A stretch of DNA of 27,331 nucleotides, from positions 1 to 27,331 of IMG/VR virus record IMGVR_UViG_3300033273_000156. One strand, 5' to 3'. Below are positions 18,938 to 26,349 of this stretch, one piece after another (position 1 is the stretch's first letter; each line of letters opens with the position of its first letter). The stretch is from a virus. The position numbers were made by a program, and so were the translations under genes. Below the pieces are notes generated by a model that made no database searches, was not told the origin of the DNA, and worked only from the letters and a program-made list of their open reading frames with translations.

Positions 18938-19276
18938 ATGAGTATTTTGGATCGTGCAAAGGCACATTTTGACCTTCAAGGAGTTACACGAATTGAAGTC
19001 CCAGAATGGCCTGATGAGAAAGGCAATCCGACTGTCATGTACAGTCAGCCGTTCACTTTAGCAGACCGAAAAAAACTGATTAAGTTTGCACAAGAAGATG
19101 ACCTAGAATTTATTGTTCGATTGGTCATCATGAAGTGCGAAACTCAGGATGGTGATAAGGCGTTTGATTTGAGTGACAAGCCAGTGTTGATGAATAAGGT
19201 AGACCCTAATGTCATTGCACGAATAGCCGCTAGCATCACAACGACACCATCGACGAGCGATCAGTTGGGAAACTAA
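18938..19276 (+). CDS. Tail assembly chaperone, short form (G-like)
   Basis: ATG 18938 follows GGAG (18928-18931) by 6 nt, giving 112 residues; TTG 18923 upstream is less likely. The product (MSILDRAKAHFDLQGVTRIEVPEWPDE..., FTLADRKKLIKFAQEDDLEFIVRLVIMKCETQDGDKAFDLSD) has the pattern of siphophage tail chaperones: a beta segment and helical body. Just before its stop lies the slippery heptamer GGGAAAC, so it is also the N-terminal part of a frameshifted GT product. It lies between tail tube and tape measure as in lambda. Confidence 0.87.
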   Translation: MSILDRAKAHFDLQGVTRIEVPEWPDEKGNPTVMYSQPFTLADRKKLIKFAQEDDLEFIVRLVIMKCETQDGDKAFDLSDKPVLMNKVDPNVIARIAASITTTPSTSDQLGN

Positions 19277-19416
19277 CGAACGATCCTGAGATGAAAGCCA
19301 AGTATGTTTTGGCTGAGTCTCTGCATAAAACAGTGGCAGAGATTGAGCAATTATCATATGAGGAGTTCAACGGATGGATCGCTTATTTTGAGATGAGGCG
19401 TAAAGATGGCAACTGA
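18938..19416 (+). CDS. Tail assembly chaperone, -1 frameshift product (GT-like)
   Basis: A -1 shift on G_GGA_AAC (19267-19273) takes ribosomes past TAA 19274 into a frame open from 19234 to TGA 19414-19416. This adds 47 residues (LTNDPEMKAKYVLAESLHKT..., ending GWIAYFEMRRKDGN) and makes a protein of about 159 residues. The added domain contains ELSYEEFNGWIAYFEM-like text (SYEEFNGWIAYFEM), typical of lambda T-type ends. In lambda such GT binds the tape measure and recruits tube subunits. Independent initiation at ATG 19291 lacks a ribosome site. Confidence 0.85.
19267..19273 (+). promoter_or_regulatory. Programmed -1 ribosomal frameshift site GGGAAAC
   Basis: The heptamer fits X_XXY_YYZ in the zero frame (TTG GGA AAC TAA), with both tRNAs able to re-pair on GGG AAA. 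It abuts the zero-frame stop. It is one base different from the lambda G-GT slippery site GGGAAAG. Confidence 0.9.
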
Positions 19417-20842
19417 AGATATTAAAATACGTCTATCGGCTGAAGATCAAGCTTCATCTCAGTTAAAAAACCTCAGAAACAACATTGATGGCGTTTCTAA
19501 TTCAGCAAGAAATACTGCACAACAAGCCAGAAACCTTACTGGTAGTCTTGGTGGCATAGGACGCAGTGCAGGTCAAGCAGGTATCCAGTTCCAACAATTC
19601 GTCGGTCAGGTTCAAGGTGGTGTGAACCCAATGGTCGCTCTGTCACAACAGGCGGCTGACTTGGGTATTGTCTTGGGTGCGCCTTTGGTCGGTGTTGTAG
19701 TCGCTCTAGCCGCATCACTAGGTACGGTCTTATTACCTACCTTATTGGCTACCAGTAAGTCATTCGCTGACCTATCTAAAGAAATCAAGTCTGTCGGCCT
19801 CGATCTTGATGATCTTCCTGCTGAAGTTATAGCCGCTGAGACTGATCGTCTGAAAGAGGCGGCAAATGATGCGACAGCCGCACTAAACTCGCAAAACGAA
19901 GCAATCAAAAAGGCCACGCTAAGGCTCAGAGAAGAAGAAGAAATTTTACGACTTGCAGGAATTGCCGAAAAAGATATTGCAAAACAGACTTTAGCCTATC
20001 GCGGTGAAGTCGAAAGGTTATCGGAGAAGATACCAAAACTCACATCAGAGGTGATCATATCAACCGCCAGACTTAAGAACTTTGAATCAGAGTTCAGAGG
20101 TGCAAGCGGAGAGATTAAACAGTTCTCATTTGAGACAGATAAGTTCATCAGAACGAAAGCCAATTTTGAGGGCATTTTCAGGACAGCAGATGAGGTTTTT
20201 GACTCTGACCCAATCACAAGCGATTTAACTAAGGTCATCAAGTTTACAGAAGAAACAACGACATCATTCCAAACGCTAGGCGAAGAAGTCAAAATGACAG
20301 CCATGAGCATGGACGATGTTGGTAAGCGTGGGTTGAAGGGAATGGAAGATGGTCTGGTTGATCTGATCAACGGGACTAAATCTGCATCTGAAGCATTTAA
20401 GAGTATGGCAACATCAATCATCAATGATCTGATCAGGATGTACATACAACAACAAATCACAGCACCTTTATTCAATACATTGTTTGGTCAATCGCCCACT
20501 ACATACACAACGGTTTCTGGTTCTGCTAACCCGACTATCGGTGCGCCCCTTGCTGATTTCAATGGCGGTGGATATACGGGAATGGGGTCGCGTTCTGGAG
20601 GCATTGATGGCAAAGGTGGCTTCCCAGCAATTCTGCACCCAAATGAGACAGTTGTTGATCATACAAAAGGTCAGAGCATGGGCGGCACTGTCAACGTCAC
20701 TCTCAATATCTCAACTGGTGTTGCTCAAACTGTCAGAACTGAGATTGCGTCATTGCTTCCACAGATCACAGCGGCAACAAAACAAGCAGTTGTTGATGCG
20801 CGTAGGCGTGGCGGTTCATTTGCTAATGCGTTTGGAGGTTAA
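19406..20842 (+). CDS. Tail tape measure protein
   Basis: This 478-residue protein starts at ATG 19406, inside the end of the GT frame. It has an N-terminal polar helical region (LSAEDQASSQLKNLRNNIDGVSNSARNTAQQARNL), a hydrophobic segment (ADLGIVLGAPLVGVVVALAASLGTVLLPTLLA, about residues 86-118), long helical repeats rich in Glu/Lys, and a C-terminal Gly-rich domain (FNGGGYTGMGSRSGG, FPAILHPNETVVDHTKG, RRRGGSFANAFGG) typical of lambda-type tapes. It sets tail length and may open the host membrane. The short length predicts a tail of roughly half lambda's. Confidence 0.9.
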   Translation: MATEDIKIRLSAEDQASSQLKNLRNNIDGVSNSARNTAQQARNLTGSLGGIGRSAGQAGIQFQQFVGQVQGGVNPMVALSQQAADLGIVLGAPLVGVVVALAASLGTVLLPTLLATSKSFADLSKEIKSVGLDLDDLPAEVIAAETDRLKEAANDATAALNSQNEAIKKATLRLREEEEILRLAGIAEKDIAKQTLAYRGEVERLSEKIPKLTSEVIISTARLKNFESEFRGASGEIKQFSFETDKFIRTKANFEGIFRTADEVFDSDPITSDLTKVIKFTEETTTSFQTLGEEVKMTAMSMDDVGKRGLKGMEDGLVDLINGTKSASEAFKSMATSIINDLIRMYIQQQITAPLFNTLFGQSPTTYTTVSGSANPTIGAPLADFNGGGYTGMGSRSGGIDGKGGFPAILHPNETVVDHTKGQSMGGTVNVTLNISTGVAQTVRTEIASLLPQITAATKQAVVDARRRGGSFANAFGG

Positions 20843-20844
20843 AC

Positions 20845-21474
20845 ATGGCGATCAGTTATCCTTTATCGACTCCAACCGTAACAGGTATTCAGTCAATCCG
20901 ATTGATTGCTAGAAATACAATTGCAGTCACCACATCACCGTTCACATACAAGCAACAAATCTTGAAGCATTCTGGCGCACGTTGGGAAGCAGATATTACC
21001 CTGCCTCCAATGAAGCGTGAGAAAGCAGAAGAATGGAATGCTTTTCTGCTAAGTCTGAATGGTCAGTACGGCACATTTTTACTTGCCGATCCATTGGGTG
21101 CGACTCCTCGCGGTTCAGCATCATCTGCACCTGGTACTCCATTGGTCAACGGTGCGAGTCAGACAGGAAACATTCTGGCGATTGATGGCTGTCCTAACAG
21201 CGCAACTGGTTACCTCAAGGCAGGGGATTACATCCAATTGGGTTCAGCGTCGAGTACGCGCCTTTATAAAGTACTAGAAGACATTGATACCAATGCAAGT
21301 GGTGAAGCAAGCATCAGCATTTGGCCTGATCTGCGTGAATCTCCATCGGACAACCAGGCTGTTACCGTTAGCAACGCCAAAGGGTTATTCCGGTTAGCAT
21401 CTAACGAATCATCTTTCAATATCAACCAAGCAAGCGTTTACGGAATTACATTTGGTGCAGTGGAGGCGATATGA
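20845..21474 (+). CDS. Distal/minor tail protein
   Basis: This 209-residue protein starts at ATG 20845 after GGAGG. SIRLIARNTIAVTTSPFTYKQQILKHSGARWEADITLPPMKREKAEEWNAFLLSLNGQYGTFLLADP is a conserved segment I recall from marine siphophage distal tail proteins. It is followed by a beta-rich variable insert and the closing SSFNINQASVYGITFGAVEAI. It sits right after the tape measure, where distal tail (M/Dit-like) proteins lie. The assignment is by position and resemblance. Confidence 0.75.
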   Translation: MAISYPLSTPTVTGIQSIRLIARNTIAVTTSPFTYKQQILKHSGARWEADITLPPMKREKAEEWNAFLLSLNGQYGTFLLADPLGATPRGSASSAPGTPLVNGASQTGNILAIDGCPNSATGYLKAGDYIQLGSASSTRLYKVLEDIDTNASGEASISIWPDLRESPSDNQAVTVSNAKGLFRLASNESSFNINQASVYGITFGAVEAI

Positions 21475-22097
21475 GTCGTTCTGTATCCAGTGGGTTTTCT
21501 GATGCGATTCAGAATGATGTCGTAAAGCCATTCCTTGCAGTCGATCTTGCATTTGACTCAGGCAATGTCAGAGCCTGGACAGGGCTTGGTACTTTATCGG
21601 TTGGCGGTGTTGATTATGTTGGTACTGCGACAATCATGTCCGTCTCTCCTATTGAGGAGACCATAGAAGTAGCCGCCAGAGGCGCACAGTTCATCCTGAC
21701 AGGCATTCCATCTGATCTTCTATCCCTAGCCTTATCTGAGCCATATCAAGGCCGTATAGCCAAGATTTACTTCGGCATGATGTCTGTCCCTGAACGCTTA
21801 CTTACAGAGGCAGGAGCAATCATCACCACAGAAAATTTATTGCCTTTGGATATTTCGTCAGGCAATCAGTCTGAGTTGGTGGAGATATTCTCAGGCTTCA
21901 TGGATACCATGCAGATCGCAGATGAGGTTGAAACATCGACGATTACGCTGACAGCAGAAAACAGATTGATTTCGTTGGAGCGTCCGAATACCAGACGCTA
22001 TACATCAGAAGATCAGAAGCGTGAGTTTTCTGCCGATCTTGGATTGGATTTCGTCAACGATTTACAAGATAAGGAAATCAAATGGGGCGGAGGCTAG
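21471..22097 (+). CDS. Tail hub protein (DUF2163-like)
   Basis: This 208-residue protein overlaps the previous by 4 nt. KPFLAVDLAFDSGNVRAWTGLGTLSVGGVDYVGTATIMSVSPIEETIEVAARGAQFILTGIPSDLLSLALSEPYQGRIAKIYFG gives the DUF2163/GTA-gp13-like N-terminal beta domain; ERPNTRRYTSEDQKREFSADLGLDFVNDLQDKEIKWG is its usual end. It probably forms part of the tail tip hub with the peptidase-like and J proteins that follow. Confidence 0.78.
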   Translation: MSRSVSSGFSDAIQNDVVKPFLAVDLAFDSGNVRAWTGLGTLSVGGVDYVGTATIMSVSPIEETIEVAARGAQFILTGIPSDLLSLALSEPYQGRIAKIYFGMMSVPERLLTEAGAIITTENLLPLDISSGNQSELVEIFSGFMDTMQIADEVETSTITLTAENRLISLERPNTRRYTSEDQKREFSADLGLDFVNDLQDKEIKWGGG

Positions 22098-22510
22098 AGT
22101 TTCAAGAGTCTGAACTTAGACCGAATGGGCGAGTTGCTAACTGGGAAAGCAAGCTCAGTGAGTTTGTTCAATCGAAATCAGATACGCCTTTTGCATGGGG
22201 TCAGCACGATTGCGCGAGTTTTGCGATGAAGGCGATTGAGGTTTTGACTCTGGAATACCCGATTGATCTTGAATGGAACAGTGCGTTTCAGGCTAAACGG
22301 TTACTTGATGAAAAATCATTGATCGAGCGAGCCGATGAAATCTGGACTCCGGTTGATGTGTCTTTATGTAAGCGAGGAGACTTGGTTGCTACAATGACAC
22401 CTGATGGCGTGGCTTTGGGAATCTTTCTTTCTCCAGCTGCCGCATTTGCATCAGAAGTTGGTCTGGCATGTCGAGGCCGTCACGAACTCATCAAAGCGTG
22501 GAGCATATAA
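22082..22510 (+). CDS. NlpC/P60-like tail cell-wall peptidase (DUF6950-like)
   Basis: This 142-residue protein starts at ATG 22082 after AAGGA, overlapping the hub gene by 16 nt. FAWGQHDCASFAMKAIEVL carries the nucleophile Cys of NlpC/P60-like folds, KRGDLVATMTPDGVALGIFLSPAAAF matches the conserved RGDLV...ALGI strand pair. The expected catalytic His after the Gly-rich strand is not obvious here (ALGIFLSPAA), so activity is uncertain. Such proteins sit between hub and J proteins and cut peptidoglycan during DNA entry. Confidence 0.75.
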   Translation: MGRRLEFQESELRPNGRVANWESKLSEFVQSKSDTPFAWGQHDCASFAMKAIEVLTLEYPIDLEWNSAFQAKRLLDEKSLIERADEIWTPVDVSLCKRGDLVATMTPDGVALGIFLSPAAAFASEVGLACRGRHELIKAWSI

Positions 22511-22511
22511 G

Positions 22512-25265
22512 ATGCCACAAGTAGCGGCGGCGGCGACAATTAGTGCAGGAGTTGGGACAGCATTGGCGAGTAATGCCGCTATTGCGGCGGCGGGCGGAAC
22601 AATGGCGTTTTTCGGAACTGAGTTCGCTGTCTCATTTGCTCTTGGCGCAGTATCTCAGGCGTTAGCTAAAAAGCCACAAGCCAGTTTTGAGAATGCAGGA
22701 CGCAACTCATTTATCAAACAACCAGTTGCAAGCCGTGAAATTGTTTATGGCACAGCAAGACAATCTGGGCCGCTAGTCTACGTTGAATCAACAAATGACG
22801 ATCAATATCTTCATCTAGTTATTGCATTGGCAGGACATGAGGTTGAGGAAATTCAGACCATCATCGTCAATGATGAAGAACTGACATTGGATGGCAGTGG
22901 AGTTTGTACTGCACCGACTAAATACGCCAACTTGCTTCGCATCAAGAAGCACACGGGAACAGATGACCAGGCGGCTGACGCTGATCTGGTTGCAGAATCT
23001 AATGGTCTTTGGACTAACGCACACAGACTGCGTGGGATTGCTTATATCTACGCACGTTTAGAGTTCAGTCAGGATGCGTTTCCATCAGGAATCCCATCCA
23101 TATCTGCAATCGTCAAAGGTAAAAAAGTCTACGATCCACGCACAGCAACTACTGCGTACTCCAACAATGCGGCACTGATTATTCGTGACTACCTGACTGA
23201 TAGTGATTATGGATTAGGCGCAAGCGCATCAGAGATTAACGACACAGCATTCATTGAAGCGGCAAACATCTGTGATGAAGATGTCACATTAGCGGACAGT
23301 GGTACTGAAAACCGCTATGAAGCCAATGGAATTATCGATTCAGGTGCGACACCAAAGAGCAATCTGGAAGCACTACTAACTTCATGTGGCGGAACTGTCT
23401 ACTACACAGGTGGCAAGTGGACGCTTAAAGTTGCGGCATATTCTGCGCCAGTCATGTCACTGACGAACGATGATCTGCGTGGAGTAATTGAAATTCAGAC
23501 GCGCCAATCGCGCAGAGACAACTTCAATGGAGTCAAAGGTGTCTTTGTATCACCTGACTCTAACTGGCAACCAACAGATTACCCTGCGGTCACATCAGCG
23601 ACATTTGAGACGGTTGATGGTGGCGAACAGAATCTACTCGATCTGGAACTGCCATACACCACATCGTCAGCAATGGCACAACGTCTGGCAAAAATCGTTC
23701 TGTACAAACAACGTCAGCAGTTGGTGATGAACATCAAGTGCAATCTCAAGCCATTCACTGTTACTGTGGGTGACACAATCCAATTCACCAATGACCGATT
23801 TGGTTTCAGCAGTAAAATATTTGAAGTGGTCAACTGGAATTTCTCATCTGATCCTGCGGATATGGGGATTAACCTCACACTGCAAGAAACATCATCCACG
23901 GTCTTTGATTGGGATGCTGAAGAAACAGCGTTTGAGCAAGACAACACAACGTTACCTAACCCATTCGATGTCGTTGCACCAGGTCTGTCAGTGACAGATA
24001 CATTAAGGACATTCAACGAAGAAGCAGTGACATTCTTAGTGGCAAACGTCACGGCATCGAATCTGTTCGCAACTGAGTTTGAAGTGGAAGCCAGAAAGTC
24101 AGGCGACACCGAATACACAAATTTGGGACGCGCATCGGGTAATCGGTTTGAATTACCAAACGTGGAAGATGACGCAACCTATGAAGTCAGAGCCAGAACC
24201 ATCACATCGATTGGCGTGAAATCATCATACACAGAGGTTTCTCATCAGGTTGTTGGTAAGGCCGCACCGCCATCAGATGTCACTAACTTCAAAGTCAATA
24301 TCACTGGCACTGAGGCGCATTTATCATGGGATGCAGTTACAGACCTTGATTTATCACATTATCGCATTAGACACGCTTCTGAAACGTCTGGCGCAACTTA
24401 TTCCAACTCACAAGACTTGGCGCGTAAGGTATCGCGTCCTGCAACCTCTGTGGTTGTTCCTGCAAAGACCGGAACGTACTTTTGCAAGGCAGTTGATAAG
24501 TTAGGCAATTCATCAACGAATGCCGCATCGTCTGTTGCGATTATCAACAACGTCAATGGCGGCAATGTGGTTCAGACAGTCACAGAGTCTCCGACATTCC
24601 CTGGTACTAAAACTAACTGTCAAGTGGTATCAAGTGCGTTAGTTATTTCTTCTGGTAACTCATCGGCAACTTACGATTTTAATACCACGGTGGATTTAGG
24701 TGCTAAGTACCAATCACGCCTGACAAGTAGCATTACAGTGCAGCGTCTCGACAGATCAAGCCTGTTCGATTCGGCGGGTGGCTTATTCGATTCACGCGCA
24801 GGATTGTTTGATGGTGTCGGTGATTTTGATGATATTGATACAGTGATCCAAGTACGGCATACAGACGATGATCCATCGGGTTCACCAACCTGGTCAGACT
24901 ATCGTGCATTTGATTCAGGTGAGTTTGCGGCTCGCGCCTTCCAGTTCCGAGTATTACTCAGTGGTGAATCAACCAACGTATCACCTCAGATCACCGATCT
25001 GTCTGTGACAGTGGATATGCCTGATCGAGTCATTGCAGAATCAGATATTGCATCTGGCACATCGGCTAAATCAATCACATTCAGTCCTGCGTTCAAGGCG
25101 TTGGATGGTATTGGAATCGCGGCAAGCAATATGGCATCTGGTGATTATTATCAGGTGACAAGTAAGAGTGCGACGGGATTCACCATCACGTTTTACAACA
25201 GCAGTGATACAATTATCGACAGAACGTTTGATTACGTTGCACGAGGATATGGAGAAGTCATCTAA
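22512..25265 (+). CDS. Tail tip attachment protein J-like (receptor-binding platform)
   Basis: ATG 22512 after GGAG gives 917 residues. It has an Ala/Gly-rich hydrophobic N-terminus (about 1-55), then the TipJ pattern: RNSFIKQPVASREIVYGTARQSGPLVYVEST, IALAGHEVEEIQTIIVNDEEL, IIRDYLTDSDYGLGASASEIN, LLTSCGGTVYYTGGKWTLKV. Fibronectin-III-like regions lie near residues 505-690 (PPSDVTNFKVNITGTEAHLSWDAV), then a short LFDS repeat (about 750-775) and a C-terminal beta domain. It forms the central tail tip contacting the host. It follows the peptidase-like protein, as in lambda K-I-J order. Confidence 0.9.
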   Translation: MPQVAAAATISAGVGTALASNAAIAAAGGTMAFFGTEFAVSFALGAVSQALAKKPQASFENAGRNSFIKQPVASREIVYGTARQSGPLVYVESTNDDQYLHLVIALAGHEVEEIQTIIVNDEELTLDGSGVCTAPTKYANLLRIKKHTGTDDQAADADLVAESNGLWTNAHRLRGIAYIYARLEFSQDAFPSGIPSISAIVKGKKVYDPRTATTAYSNNAALIIRDYLTDSDYGLGASASEINDTAFIEAANICDEDVTLADSGTENRYEANGIIDSGATPKSNLEALLTSCGGTVYYTGGKWTLKVAAYSAPVMSLTNDDLRGVIEIQTRQSRRDNFNGVKGVFVSPDSNWQPTDYPAVTSATFETVDGGEQNLLDLELPYTTSSAMAQRLAKIVLYKQRQQLVMNIKCNLKPFTVTVGDTIQFTNDRFGFSSKIFEVVNWNFSSDPADMGINLTLQETSSTVFDWDAEETAFEQDNTTLPNPFDVVAPGLSVTDTLRTFNEEAVTFLVANVTASNLFATEFEVEARKSGDTEYTNLGRASGNRFELPNVEDDATYEVRARTITSIGVKSSYTEVSHQVVGKAAPPSDVTNFKVNITGTEAHLSWDAVTDLDLSHYRIRHASETSGATYSNSQDLARKVSRPATSVVVPAKTGTYFCKAVDKLGNSSTNAASSVAIINNVNGGNVVQTVTESPTFPGTKTNCQVVSSALVISSGNSSATYDFNTTVDLGAKYQSRLTSSITVQRLDRSSLFDSAGGLFDSRAGLFDGVGDFDDIDTVIQVRHTDDDPSGSPTWSDYRAFDSGEFAARAFQFRVLLSGESTNVSPQITDLSVTVDMPDRVIAESDIASGTSAKSITFSPAFKALDGIGIAASNMASGDYYQVTSKSATGFTITFYNSSDTIIDRTFDYVARGYGEVI
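24762..24816 (+). repeat. LFDS/LFDG short tandem motif in the J protein
   Basis: Three near copies of the triplet series for LFDS-x-x-G, LFDS-x-x-G and LFDG follow each other, coding residues about 750-768. The spacing is 7-8 residues. It probably forms a small repeated beta or loop unit in the tail tip. Confidence 0.55.
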
Positions 25266-26344
25266 TGTCTCAACATGATTTGGAAATTGCGAACCAGACA
25301 TTCCCTGCGACTCGCAGTGATTTGAACAATGCGTTGCAAGCCTTGGGTTCATTACAGTCTGGCGCAACTGCACCGTCCACGACTTATGCGAATCAACTGT
25401 GGTATGACACAGCAAACGACATTCTATATCTTAGGAATGAAGCAGATGATGCCTGGATTGAAGTCTTTGATGTGAATCAGACAAGCGATGTGATTGAGTT
25501 GACTTCTAAACTCAAAGCACCCAACGGATCGTCATCACTTCCATCCATCACGTTTGATTCAGACACAGACACCGGATTGTATCGGTCTGCCGCGAACACG
25601 ATTGGTATGACTCTTGGCGGCAATGATAACTATGAGTTTACGTCTACTGGATCAACCACGATTTCTGGCGATAGCGCGTTTCTGATTATTGATGACACGA
25701 ACGGCACAACTGCAAACACAGTCAATGCGGTTCGGTTCGATGCCTCTGGTTCATCTGCGGGATATGTTGGGATGTCAGGTAGTTCTACCTTAACGGTGAA
25801 GAACTACAACACGACTGGCGGTCTGATCGACTTTGTTGTTGACTCAACCACGATCATGCAAGCATCTGAGACCAACGTGGCTCTGGCGGCGGCTACTGTG
25901 ACAGCAGCTACCCCGACAACAGGCGACAGTTCAACCAAGGTGGCAACCACTGCTTTTGTACAGCAAGAGATTACAGCGAACGCCTATGGCGATTCAGATG
26001 TTAAAACGTTATTCAACGCAACGGGTGAGTCTGCGCCATTCTTTGCGGCTAGGGCATTCGTGAATTTCGATGGAAGCATTGCGAGTCCAACGATTAGCAC
26101 ATCAGGCAATGTTTCTGGCGTGACGCGAACTGCAACTGGTAAATATACCGTTACTTTCTCGACAGCGATGCCCGATACAAATTATGTGGTTTTTTCTCAA
26201 GTTGTTGGTGATTCTGGCGAAGCACGAGAATACATGGCTTATGAGAAAACCAAGTCAACTGGCAATGTAACGATTGAAGTGCAACGCGAAGAAACAGAAG
26301 CATTCGTCAATGCAAGTTCTATCAACGTAATTATCTTTGGGTGA
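25265..26344 (+). CDS. Tail fibre protein with conserved C-terminal domain
   Basis: This 359-residue protein starts at TAATG (25265). An N-terminal attachment region (ATAPSTTYANQLWYDTANDILYLRNEADDAWIEV) is followed by a repetitive shaft of Thr/Ser/Gly. TPTTGDSSTKVATTAFVQQEI is the tail-fibre repeat seen in many phages. The final domain, RAFVNFDGSIASPTISTSGNVSG, with the TGKYTVTFSTAMPDTNYVVF core, is common at the tips of marine phage fibres. It is probably a trimeric receptor-binding fibre. Confidence 0.88.
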   Translation: MSQHDLEIANQTFPATRSDLNNALQALGSLQSGATAPSTTYANQLWYDTANDILYLRNEADDAWIEVFDVNQTSDVIELTSKLKAPNGSSSLPSITFDSDTDTGLYRSAANTIGMTLGGNDNYEFTSTGSTTISGDSAFLIIDDTNGTTANTVNAVRFDASGSSAGYVGMSGSSTLTVKNYNTTGGLIDFVVDSTTIMQASETNVALAAATVTAATPTTGDSSTKVATTAFVQQEITANAYGDSDVKTLFNATGESAPFFAARAFVNFDGSIASPTISTSGNVSGVTRTATGKYTVTFSTAMPDTNYVVFSQVVGDSGEAREYMAYEKTKSTGNVTIEVQREETEAFVNASSINVIIFG

Positions 26345-26349
26345 TGTAA

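Noticed and set aside
19996-20475. 159-codon minus-strand frame opposite the tape measure gene
   Set aside because: Low-complexity Ser/Leu/Val shadow of a helical gene, with no motif and no promoter.
20484-20912. 142-codon + strand frame at the end of the tape measure gene
   Set aside because: Leu/Ser/Arg-rich shadow without ribosome site or motif; the tape-measure frame has the expected Gly-rich domain.
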